64,000 bases of DNA from Microbacterium sp. BLY. Its GTDB lineage: Bacteria > Actinomycetota > Actinomycetes > Actinomycetales > Microbacteriaceae. Numbering within the stretch: the stretch's first letter is position 1; each line of letters begins with the position of its first letter. The translations under genes and the position numbers were made by a program. The notes beneath the pieces were generated by a model. That model did not search any database. It saw nothing but the letters and a program-made list of their open reading frames with translations, and was not told the DNA's origin. This document shows positions 56,813 to 64,000 of the stretch, piece after piece. The stretch covers positions 2,232,001-2,296,000 of the forward strand of contig NZ_JAGKSR010000001.1 in assembly GCF_017939615.1 (NCBI RefSeq). Direction: 5' to 3'.

Positions 56813-57716
56813 AACCCTCGTCCGGCCCACCGGCACCGTCCCGCCGCGTCAGCGCGAGCGGGAGCGGGCCCGCGGTGCGGCGACCACGCCCGGCGCGCGT
56901 GCCCGGCTGATCCTCGCGCACGTGAGCATCTACGTCGCGGCGCTCATCTTCATCGCGCCGCTCGTCTACGCGTTCTTCTCGGCCCTCAAGCCGAACTCGG
57001 AGATGTTCTCGATGCCCCCGACGCTCGTCGGTTCCGAGATCCGGTGGAGCAACTTCGTCGACGTCTTCGCCTACGGACCGTTCCTGACCTACATCATGAA
57101 CTCGTTCATCGTCTCGATCGGCGGCACGCTCGTGGTGCTCGTCGTCTCCACGACCGCCGGGTACGCCTTCGGGCGCCTGCGCTGGAAGGGGCGGGACGCG
57201 GTCTTCGTCCTCTTCCTCGCCACCCTCATGGTGCCCGCCGAGGTCCTCGTCATCCCCATGTTCCAGGTCATGCAGTGGTTCAACTGGGTCGACACCTATC
57301 AGGCGCTGATCCTGCCCTTCGCGTTCGGCGCGTTCGGCACGTTCCTCATGCGGCAGTTCTTCCGCGGCATCCCCTACGAGCTGGAGGAGGCGGCCCGTGT
57401 CGACGGCGCCGGTCCCGTCCGGTCGTTCCTGCAGATCATCCTGCCGCTGTCGAAGTCCGCGGTCGCGGTGCTCGCCGTGTTCACGTTCCTCTCGTTCTGG
57501 AACAGCTACCTCTGGCCCCTCATCGTCACCGTCGACTACAACGCGCACGGCACGCTGCCGGTCGGTCTGGCGAGCTTCGCGGGCCTCACCGGCACCCGCT
57601 GGGACCTGCAGATGGCCGCGGCCATCATCTCGATGATCCCCACCACGCTGCTCGTGATCGTGCTGCAGAAGCATCTGGTCAAGGGCATCGCAATGGCGGG
57701 ACTGGGCGGACGATGA
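56802..57716 (+). CDS. Sugar ABC transporter permease (MalG/UgpE-like)
   Basis: A 304-residue permease with six helices after an approximately 35-residue charged N terminus. The EAA loop is EEAARVDGAGPVRSFLQIILPLSKS. FFRGIPYELEEAARVDGAG and FLSFWNSYLWPLIV are typical of the second CUT1 permease. The stop overlaps the kinase start by four bases. No ATP-binding subunit is encoded here, so a shared ATPase such as an MsiK homologue elsewhere must energise the system. Confidence 0.95.
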   Translation: MSTETLVRPTGTVPPRQRERERARGAATTPGARARLILAHVSIYVAALIFIAPLVYAFFSALKPNSEMFSMPPTLVGSEIRWSNFVDVFAYGPFLTYIMNSFIVSIGGTLVVLVVSTTAGYAFGRLRWKGRDAVFVLFLATLMVPAEVLVIPMFQVMQWFNWVDTYQALILPFAFGAFGTFLMRQFFRGIPYELEEAARVDGAGPVRSFLQIILPLSKSAVAVLAVFTFLSFWNSYLWPLIVTVDYNAHGTLPVGLASFAGLTGTRWDLQMAAAIISMIPTTLLVIVLQKHLVKGIAMAGLGGR

Positions 57717-58687
57717 GCGCGGTCGGGCAGCAGACGGACGACCCTCGACGAACGACCACGGCACCCGGGCCCGATCTCGCACTGGCGGGGGTGGACATCG
57801 GGGGCACGAAGATCGCGGCCCTCGTCGTGGACGCCTCCGGAGACGTGCTCGCACGCGGAAGCGTGCCGGCGCCCGCGCGCGTCGGCGGCTCGGCGATGGC
57901 GGATGCGGCGGCCGGCCTGGTCGCGCGGCTGGCGGCCGAGGCCGGTGTCGCGGTCGCCGCGGTCGGGGTGGGCGCCGCAGGCGTCATCGACCACGAGAGC
58001 GGCACCATCCGCGCCGCGTCCGCCCTGTTCGCGGACTGGGCGGGGTTCCCGCTCGGCCCGGAGCTGGCAGAGCGCCTCGGTGTCCCGGTGCGGGTGGAGA
58101 ACGACGTGAACGCCTTCCTCCTCGGTGAAGCCGCCGCGGCGGGTCCGAGCGTGCCCGATGTGCTCGGTGTGATGCTCGGCACGGGTGTCGGCGGCGCGCT
58201 GGTCATCGGCGGAGAGCTGCACCACGGCCCGCACGGGGCCGCGGGGGAGATCGGGCACACGCCCGGTTACAGCGACCTCGTCTGCACCTGCGGACAGACC
58301 GGCCACCTGGAGACCCTGGCCTCCGGGACGTCGATCGCCCGGCGCTTCGAGGAGCGCACCGGGCGTCCGGTGAACGATGCCAGGGAGGTCGCGGAGGCCG
58401 CCCGAGCCGGCGACGCCGACGCCCGGGCCGTGTTCGACGCCGCCGGTCGTGCCCTCGCTTTGGCGTGTGCGAGCGCCGCGACGCTCCTCGACCTGCCGAC
58501 CGCCATCGTCGGCGGCGGGGTCACGGCAGCCTGGGACCTCCTGTCGCCGTCGATCGAGCAGACCCTGCGCACCGACGCCCCGGTGTCCGGCATCGCGCTG
58601 CGCGTCGTCCCCGCCGTCCTCGGCGCCGACGCCGTCGCGCTCGGCGCCATCGAGAGCGCCCGGCGCGCCCTCGCCCCCGTTTCCTGA
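57713..58687 (+). CDS. ROK family sugar kinase
   Basis: The 324-residue protein has the ATP motif GVDIGGTKIAAL (DIGGTK at 28-33), catalytic Asp in VENDVNAFLLGE (Asp131), and the ROK zinc site with His182 (GEIGHTPG) and CTCGQTGHLE. The third Cys of the usual CxCGxxGCxE is His198, which can still ligate zinc. No HTH is present, so it is an enzyme. ROK kinases phosphorylate glucose, N-acetylglucosamine, N-acetylmannosamine or fructose. Its place within the transporter operon implies phosphorylation of a product of the imported saccharide. Confidence 0.92.
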   Translation: MSAVGQQTDDPRRTTTAPGPDLALAGVDIGGTKIAALVVDASGDVLARGSVPAPARVGGSAMADAAAGLVARLAAEAGVAVAAVGVGAAGVIDHESGTIRAASALFADWAGFPLGPELAERLGVPVRVENDVNAFLLGEAAAAGPSVPDVLGVMLGTGVGGALVIGGELHHGPHGAAGEIGHTPGYSDLVCTCGQTGHLETLASGTSIARRFEERTGRPVNDAREVAEAARAGDADARAVFDAAGRALALACASAATLLDLPTAIVGGGVTAAWDLLSPSIEQTLRTDAPVSGIALRVVPAVLGADAVALGAIESARRALAPVS

Positions 58688-58719
58688 CAACGACTGCGAC
58701 CGCAGAGGAGAACAGCACC

Positions 58720-60300
58720 GTGACCGCACGCCCGGAAGCCCACGAGATCTGGATGGGTCCGCTGCCGCCGCTCGCCGAGGGCGGGCTCGCGCGACCGCGC
58801 ATCGGCATCGGGGGCATCTCCATCGAGTCGAGCACGTTCTCGCCGCACATCTCGGGGGACGAGGCCTTCACGATCCGCACCGGCGATGCACTGCGGGCGT
58901 ACTACCCGTTCCTCGACGCCGGACGCGAGCTCGCCGAGGCCGCGGAGTGGGTACCGCTCACGCACGGGCGTTCCCTGCCCGGCGGCGCGGTGGACCCGGA
59001 CACCTATCGGCGGATGAAGGATGAGATCGTCGAGGGGATCCGCGCCGAGGGGCCGTTCGACGGCTTCTTCTTCGACATCCACGGAGCGATGAGCGTCGTC
59101 GGGATGGACGATGCCGAGGGGGATCTGGCTCTCGCGGTACGCGCGGCCCTGGGACCGGACACCCTCGTCTCCACGTCGATGGATCTGCACGGGAACGTCT
59201 CGGAGACCCTGCGCGACGCGGTGGACCTGCTCACCTGCTATCGGATGGCGCCGCATGAGGATTGGCTGAACACGAAGGAGCGGGCGGTGTGGAACCTGCT
59301 CGACCGTCTCCGCGGCCCGCACGGCGGCGACGTGCAGCTGCGGCGTCCGTTCACGGCCTGGGTGCCCGTGCCCGTGCTGCTGCCGGGGGAGAAGACGAGC
59401 ACGCGGCTGGAGCCCGCGCGCGGCATCTATGCCGAGCTTCCCGGGATCGAGGCCCTGCCGGGGGTGGTGGACGCGTCGGTGTGGATCGGCTACGCGTGGG
59501 CGGATGAGCCGCGCTGTCAGGCCTACGTCGTCGTCACCGGCGACGACCGGGAGGTCATCGCCCGGGAAGCGGAACGCGTGGCCCGGATGTTCTGGGAGGC
59601 GCGGGAGGACTTTGTCTTCGTCGCGAAGACCGGAAGCCTCGACGAGGCGCTGGAGGAGGCGCTGGCACCGGGCGCCCCGCGTCCGTACCTGATCTCGGAC
59701 TCCGGGGACAACCCGACGGCCGGGGGAGCGGGAGACGTGACCTGGACCCTCGCCCACCTGCTGCAGCGGCCGGAACTCGTCGACGGGACGCACACGACGC
59801 TGGTCGCCTCGATCTTCGATCCGCGGGCCGTCGCCGAAGCCGTGGCAGCGGGCATCGGCGCGACGGTCACGGTGTCCGCCGGAGCCGCGGTCGATTCCGG
59901 GCCGCACGGACCGGTCGAGATCACCGGAACGGTCTTCTCGATCACCGACGGCGACCCCGACGCCGGCACCCAGGTGGTGATCGCGGTCGGTGGGCTGCAC
60001 GTCATCGTGACGGAGCGCCGCAAGCCGTTCCACCATCTCTCGGACTTCCGGATGCTGGGACTCGAGCCGACGACGGCCGACGTCGTGGTCGTGAAGATCG
60101 GCTATCTGGAGCCGGAGCTGTACGAGCTGGCGGAGGGGTGGACGCTGGCCCTCACCCCGGGCGGGGTGGACCAGGACCTGCTCCGGCTCGGGCATCACCG
60201 CCTGCGCCCCGGCGTCTATCCGTTCGACACGACCGGCGACCCCGACCTGACCGCGGTGGTCGTGCGCCGCGGCGCCGCTGAGGAGGAGAGGGCATCATGA
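58720..60300 (+). CDS. M81 family metallopeptidase (MlrC-like)
   Basis: A 526-residue protein homologous to microcystinase C. The zinc-binding segments FFDIHGAMSV, MDLHGNVSE and the C-domain DSGDNPTAGGAGD are clear, and GGISIESSTFSP marks the N terminus. No signal peptide is present, so it works in the cytoplasm. The start is GTG 58720 after GAGGAGA, although the reading frame is open further upstream inside the kinase gene. It overlaps the fucosidase B start by four bases. MlrC cleaves linearised peptides; for this member a glycopeptide or amide-linked sugar substrate is suggested only by its operon. Confidence 0.9.
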   Translation: MTARPEAHEIWMGPLPPLAEGGLARPRIGIGGISIESSTFSPHISGDEAFTIRTGDALRAYYPFLDAGRELAEAAEWVPLTHGRSLPGGAVDPDTYRRMKDEIVEGIRAEGPFDGFFFDIHGAMSVVGMDDAEGDLALAVRAALGPDTLVSTSMDLHGNVSETLRDAVDLLTCYRMAPHEDWLNTKERAVWNLLDRLRGPHGGDVQLRRPFTAWVPVPVLLPGEKTSTRLEPARGIYAELPGIEALPGVVDASVWIGYAWADEPRCQAYVVVTGDDREVIAREAERVARMFWEAREDFVFVAKTGSLDEALEEALAPGAPRPYLISDSGDNPTAGGAGDVTWTLAHLLQRPELVDGTHTTLVASIFDPRAVAEAVAAGIGATVTVSAGAAVDSGPHGPVEITGTVFSITDGDPDAGTQVVIAVGGLHVIVTERRKPFHHLSDFRMLGLEPTTADVVVVKIGYLEPELYELAEGWTLALTPGGVDQDLLRLGHHRLRPGVYPFDTTGDPDLTAVVVRRGAAEEERAS

Positions 60301-61646
60301 TGAACTTCGAGAAGCGCACCGGTCCCGACTTCGGTGCGGCGGCCCCGGTCTACCCATCGAACGCCGTGCCGGACTGGTACCGCGACGCCAAGCTCGGCTT
60401 CTTCGTGCACTGGGGCCTCTACTCCGTGCCGGCGTGGGCCGTGCAGCACGGCGAGGGCGTGAACATCCCGACGGAGGACGCCTACGCGTGGCACCAGTAT
60501 GCGGAGTGGTACGCGAACACGGTCCGCATCCCGGGGAGCCCGACGTGGGAGCGCCACCAGCGCCTCTACGGCCCCGGCACCTCCTACGAAGACCTCGCCG
60601 ACCAGTGGGACGCCGCCGCGTTCGACGCCGATGCCTTCGTGGGCGAGCTCGTCGCGGCCGGAGCACGCTACGTCGTGCCGACGACCAAGCACCACGAGGG
60701 CTTCTGTCTGTGGGACACCGCCACGACGGGATTCAACGCCGTCGCGCGCGGCCCTCGTCGCGACCTCATCTCCGAGTTCCACGACGCCACGCGGCGGGCC
60801 GGAGCCAGGTTCGGCGTGTACTACTCCGGAGCGCTCGACTGGCACGTGAGCGACTTCCCGCCGATCGAGTCGGACACCGACCTGTTCCGGTTCCGTCGCA
60901 ACGACGCCCACTTCTCCCGGTACGCCGCCGCGCAGCTCGAGGAGCTCGTGGAGCGGTTCGCGCCCGACGTGCTCTGGAACGACATCGAGTGGCCGGACGG
61001 CGGCAAGGGCACGGAGGACTACGCCGTGGCCGCACTGCTGCGGCGTTACTTCGACGCCGTCCCGGACGGCGTCGTCAACGACCGGTGGGGCGTGCCGTAC
61101 CACGGCTTCCTCACCCGCGAATACACGGACATCCCGGACATCATCCCGGAGCCCTGGGAGTCGACCCGCGGGCTCGGCTACTCGTTCGGGTTCAACCAGG
61201 CGGAGGACGAGCGGCACTCGCTCTCCGGGGCGGCCCTGATCCGGCTCCTCGTCGACGTCGTCGCGAAGAACGGCAACCTGCTCATCAACGTGGGTCCCGC
61301 GGCGGACGGGTCCATTCCGGCGCTGCAGCGGAAGGCGATGCAGGAGCTCGGCGGCTGGCTGGCCGTGAACGGCGCGGCGATCTACGGCACCCGGCCCTGG
61401 ACGCGGATGGGGGAGCGGACCGGAGCCCCTCGCCGCTACACGACCTCGACGGACGCGGTGCACGTGCACGCGCTCGACCCGGCGACCGGGGAGCTCGAAC
61501 TCCCGATCGAGCTGGCCGACGCCGCGCTGTCGTGGGTGGACGGCACCCCGGCCGCCGTGTCGGCCGATGGCGGGCCCGCCCGCGTCGTCATCCCCGCCGG
61601 TCTCCGCGAGGCTCCTGTCGCTGTGCTGACCGCGCACGGCGCCTGA
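60297..61646 (+). CDS. GH29 alpha-L-fucosidase B
   Basis: A 449-residue cytoplasmic GH29 enzyme. WYRDAKLGFFVHWGLYSVPAWAVQ and HQYAEWYAN match the classical (GH29-A) fucosidase active-site wall. TKHHEGFCLWD covers 130-140 and Asp229 in VLWNDIEWPDGG is the probable nucleophile. NDRWGVPYHGF and NGNLLINVGPAADGSIP follow. It is only distantly similar to fucosidase A and probably has a different linkage preference. ATG 60297 overlaps the M81 stop; ATG 60300 is an alternative. Confidence 0.93.
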   Translation: MMNFEKRTGPDFGAAAPVYPSNAVPDWYRDAKLGFFVHWGLYSVPAWAVQHGEGVNIPTEDAYAWHQYAEWYANTVRIPGSPTWERHQRLYGPGTSYEDLADQWDAAAFDADAFVGELVAAGARYVVPTTKHHEGFCLWDTATTGFNAVARGPRRDLISEFHDATRRAGARFGVYYSGALDWHVSDFPPIESDTDLFRFRRNDAHFSRYAAAQLEELVERFAPDVLWNDIEWPDGGKGTEDYAVAALLRRYFDAVPDGVVNDRWGVPYHGFLTREYTDIPDIIPEPWESTRGLGYSFGFNQAEDERHSLSGAALIRLLVDVVAKNGNLLINVGPAADGSIPALQRKAMQELGGWLAVNGAAIYGTRPWTRMGERTGAPRRYTTSTDAVHVHALDPATGELELPIELADAALSWVDGTPAAVSADGGPARVVIPAGLREAPVAVLTAHGA

Positions 61647-61660
61647 CGCAGGCTCTGCAG

Positions 61661-61695
61661 AAGGGCCCCGTCGGTGATCCGACGGGGCCCTTCGT
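61661..61695 (+). terminator. Terminator after fucosidase B
   Basis: AAGGGCCCCGTCGG (61661-61674) pairs perfectly with CCGACGGGGCCCTT (61679-61692) around a TGAT loop, 15 bases after the stop codon. It ends the six-gene transport/fucosidase operon and also stops convergent transcription. Confidence 0.9.
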
Positions 61696-61702
61696 CCCTG
61701 AG

Positions 61703-64000
61703 TCAGGGGCGCGTGCGCTCCTCGAGCACTTCGATCACGTGACGGTAGGGGCGGCCGGTGGCCCGGGTCATCCCGATCTCGCACGTGCGGTTGGCCGACA
61801 CGAAGGCGTCGAAGCCACCGCGGGCCGTATCGGCCGCGGAGACTTCGGCCGATTCCTGCGCGGTGGCGCTCGCTGTGAGCTCGGGGTGCAGCATGCCCCG
61901 GTCGCCGGCGAACGCGCAGCATCCCCAGCCGTCGGGCACGAAGACCTCGTCGGCGACGGCGGCGGCGATCGCCGTCAGCGCCCCCGTCGCGCCGAGCGCG
62001 GTCGTCGAGCAGGTCGGGTGCACGGCGATCGAGGGGAGCTTCGCATCGACGGAGAGGCGCGGCAGCACCTCCCGCGCGACGAACGTCGTCGCGTCCTCGA
62101 TCCGCAGTCCCGCGTATTCCGGGTGCGCGGCGACGGCCTGGGTGAGCATCACGTCGAGGCCCTCGGTGCAGGAGGCGGCATCGCAGACGACCGGGAGCTC
62201 CCCGTGGCGACTGGCGTCCCAGAGCGAGGCCAGCACCCGGTCGGACATGAGGCGATAGCCGTCGAGGTGTCCCTTGGACTTCCACGGCGTGCCGCAGCAG
62301 AGCCCACCGTTCTCCTCCGGCACGACGACGGGGATCCCGGCGCGGTCGAGCAGAGCGCGCAGAGCGTCGCGGGAGCCGGGACCTTCGTCCTCCGGGCCGA
62401 ACATCGTGCCGATGCAGGCGCCGAAGAAGACGGCCTGGGCATCCGGCGGGGAGACGGGGCGGGGTGGCGCGGAGCCTCCGCGGGGCAGGCCGCCGTCGTA
62501 GAGCGGCACGGTGTCGGCGCCGAGCACCGCGCGTCCGACCCGCGTCGCGCCGCGCACGAGCGGGACGGGAAGAGCATCGGCGACCGTCAACGCCACGCCG
62601 CCGGCGCGCGTGACGGTGCTCCAGTGCTTCGCCGCCGTTCCCCAGGCCGCGCCTTCCACGGCGTTCTCCTGCTCGGCGCGGAGGCGGCGGACGAGGTCGC
62701 CGGTGTTGATGTCCACCGGACACGCCACGCCGCACATGCCGTCGACCGCGCAGGTCTGCACGCCGTCGTAGTCGTAGTCCGCGCGCAGGTCGCGCAGCAG
62801 CGCGGTGTCGCCCTGCTCCTCGGCCCAGGCCATGTCGCGGCGCAGCACGATGCGCTGCCGCGGGGTGAGCGTGATGCTCTTGCTCGGGCACGTGGGCTCG
62901 CAGTAGCCGCACTCGACGCAGCGGTCCACCTCGCGCTCGACCGTGGGCACGCGCTTGAGGTCCTGGAGGTAGGAGTCCGGGTCGTCCGACAATACGACGC
63001 CGGGGTTGAGGATGCCGTCCGGATCGAACAGCCGCTTGATCTCCCACATCATGTCGGTGAGCTCGTCGCCGTACTGCCGCCGCACGAACGGGGCCATGAT
63101 GCGGCCGGTGCCGTGCTCGGCCTTGAGGGAGCCCTCCTGCGCGAGCACGAGGTCGACGAGATCGTCGGTGAAGCGGCGGTACCGCGCCACGCTCTCGGGG
63201 TCGTCGAAGCGCTCGTTCAGCAGGAAGTGGACGTTGCCGTCCTTCGCATGCCCGAAGATGACGGACCCCTCGTAGCCGTGCTCCGCGAACAGCTCGATCA
63301 GGCGTTCGCAGGTGGCCAGCAGCCGGGGGACGGGGACGACGATGTCTTCGAGGAGGGCGGTCGTGCCGGACGGTCGGGCGCCGGCGACCGCGGTGTAGAG
63401 GCCCTTGCGGACGTGCCACAGCGCGGCGCGTTCTCCCGCATCCGTGGTCAGTCGCGGCGCGACGGCGAGGGGGAGGGCGTCGAAGTGCGCCTGCGCTGCC
63501 GCACTCTCGCGGGCGAGGCCCTCGTCGTCGGCGGCGTGCACTTCGACGAGGAGTGCGGCGTGGCCCTGGACGTCGATCTCGGAGATCGCGGCGGGCACGT
63601 CGCTCAGGCCCTGGGCCACACGCAGCGAGGCGGCGTCGAGGAGCTCGATCGTCGCGAGTCCGAGCTCCGTGAGAGCGGGAAGCGCGGTCATCGCCGCGGA
63701 CAGGGTCTCGAAGACGAGCAGGCCCGTGGCGATCGCGGGGCGCACCTCGATGGTGCGGAAACGGGCCTCGGCGACGAAGCCGAGGGTCCCTTCCGAGCCG
63801 ATGAGGAGGTGCTCGAGGATGCGCACCGGGTCGTCGAAGTCGAGCAGGGCGTTCAGGCCGTAGCCCATCGTGTTCTTCATCGAGAACTGCTGTCGCAGGA
63901 ACGTGACCTTCTCGGGAGAGGTGAGCAGGCGCTCCCGCAGGGAGGAGAGCCCAGCGAACAGCGCAGGCTCCGCGGTGCGGAGCACCTCTGCGGCATCCGC
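61703..64000 (-). CDS. FAD-binding and Fe-S oxidoreductase, D-lactate dehydrogenase type (5' partial)
   Basis: The visible 765 residues continue past the right edge. They include the FAD-linked oxidase fold (KNTMGYGLNALLDFDDP, LIGSEGTLGFVAEARFR), the substrate domain (GHAKDGNVHFLLNE, EHGTGRIMAPFV) and two ferredoxin motifs (CVECGYCEPTCP and CAVDGMCGVACP). Cys-rich CCG segments follow (GLCCGTPWKSKG, GCCAFAGDRGM). The fusion of GlcD-like and GlcF-like parts is that of respiratory D-lactate or 2-hydroxyacid dehydrogenases feeding quinones. It converges on the fucosidase operon and may oxidise lactate from deoxysugar breakdown, which is inference. Confidence 0.92.
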   Translation of the reverse strand, partial: ADAAEVLRTAEPALFAGLSSLRERLLTSPEKVTFLRQQFSMKNTMGYGLNALLDFDDPVRILEHLLIGSEGTLGFVAEARFRTIEVRPAIATGLLVFETLSAAMTALPALTELGLATIELLDAASLRVAQGLSDVPAAISEIDVQGHAALLVEVHAADDEGLARESAAAQAHFDALPLAVAPRLTTDAGERAALWHVRKGLYTAVAGARPSGTTALLEDIVVPVPRLLATCERLIELFAEHGYEGSVIFGHAKDGNVHFLLNERFDDPESVARYRRFTDDLVDLVLAQEGSLKAEHGTGRIMAPFVRRQYGDELTDMMWEIKRLFDPDGILNPGVVLSDDPDSYLQDLKRVPTVEREVDRCVECGYCEPTCPSKSITLTPRQRIVLRRDMAWAEEQGDTALLRDLRADYDYDGVQTCAVDGMCGVACPVDINTGDLVRRLRAEQENAVEGAAWGTAAKHWSTVTRAGGVALTVADALPVPLVRGATRVGRAVLGADTVPLYDGGLPRGGSAPPRPVSPPDAQAVFFGACIGTMFGPEDEGPGSRDALRALLDRAGIPVVVPEENGGLCCGTPWKSKGHLDGYRLMSDRVLASLWDASRHGELPVVCDAASCTEGLDVMLTQAVAAHPEYAGLRIEDATTFVAREVLPRLSVDAKLPSIAVHPTCSTTALGATGALTAIAAAVADEVFVPDGWGCCAFAGDRGMLHPELTASATAQESAEVSAADTARGGFDAFVSANRTCEIGMTRATGRPYRHVIEVLEERTRP

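Overview
The window is high-GC (roughly 70%), densely coding actinobacterial chromosome. It most resembles Microbacterium or a close relative in the Microbacteriaceae. This is inferred from overall protein similarity, the ClgR-like regulator / DUF3046 / recA / recX order, an ftsK-pgsA-cinA block, GC-ending codons, frequent GTG starts and 1-4 base start/stop overlaps, and an LAQTG surface-protein sorting signal. I see no transposases, phage genes, CRISPR array, rRNA or replication origin.

Region by region: 1-2.8 kb holds the end of a glycosyltransferase-SGNH hydrolase fusion and a convergent UDP-glucose/GDP-mannose dehydrogenase gene (envelope polysaccharide). 3-8.6 kb is pnp with a structured leader, a catalytically degenerate aldo/keto reductase homologue, a histidine phosphatase, dapB and a small membrane protein. 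8.6-12.7 kb has OsmC, a thioredoxin/DUF4395 redox pair, the coupled thyA-dfrA-SDR operon and a broken Nudix gene. 12.7-15.4 kb is dapA and rnj. 15.5-19.3 kb is the overlapping ftsK-pgsA-cinA operon. 19.4-22.2 kb is a ClgR-like regulator, DUF3046, and recA-recX behind a near-perfect LexA box. 22.2-29 kb is miaB-miaA, a RibD/DHFR-like protein, dapF, an RsmC-like methyltransferase, hflX and a SIMPL protein.

29.1-36.8 kb is more accessory: ssrA (tmRNA), two paralogous small proteins, a 58-residue acidic peptide, a lipoprotein, a hisN-like phosphatase, tRNA-Lys(CTT), a LuxR regulator with a degenerate receiver, a large thioester-forming cell-wall protein, and a SRAP DNA-protein crosslink protein. 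36.8-44.4 kb has a YbaK deacylase, a MarR-MFS efflux operon, an IclR-controlled 3-oxoacid CoA-transferase/thiolase operon and a second MFS transporter. 44.4-51.9 kb is otsA-otsB (trehalose) and ilvD-ilvB-ilvN-ilvC (branched-chain amino acids).

51.9-61.7 kb is a carbohydrate locus. It contains two cytoplasmic GH29 fucosidases, a ROK repressor, a CUT1-type ABC importer without its own ATPase, a ROK sugar kinase and an M81 (MlrC-like) metallopeptidase. The detached fucosidase and the transporter operon share an operator core, ACATCGGATGT, which ties them into one regulon. I propose uptake and intracellular dismantling of a fucosylated, possibly peptide- or amide-linked, saccharide. The window ends inside a FAD/Fe-S D-lactate-dehydrogenase-type gene that could take lactate formed downstream of deoxysugar catabolism.
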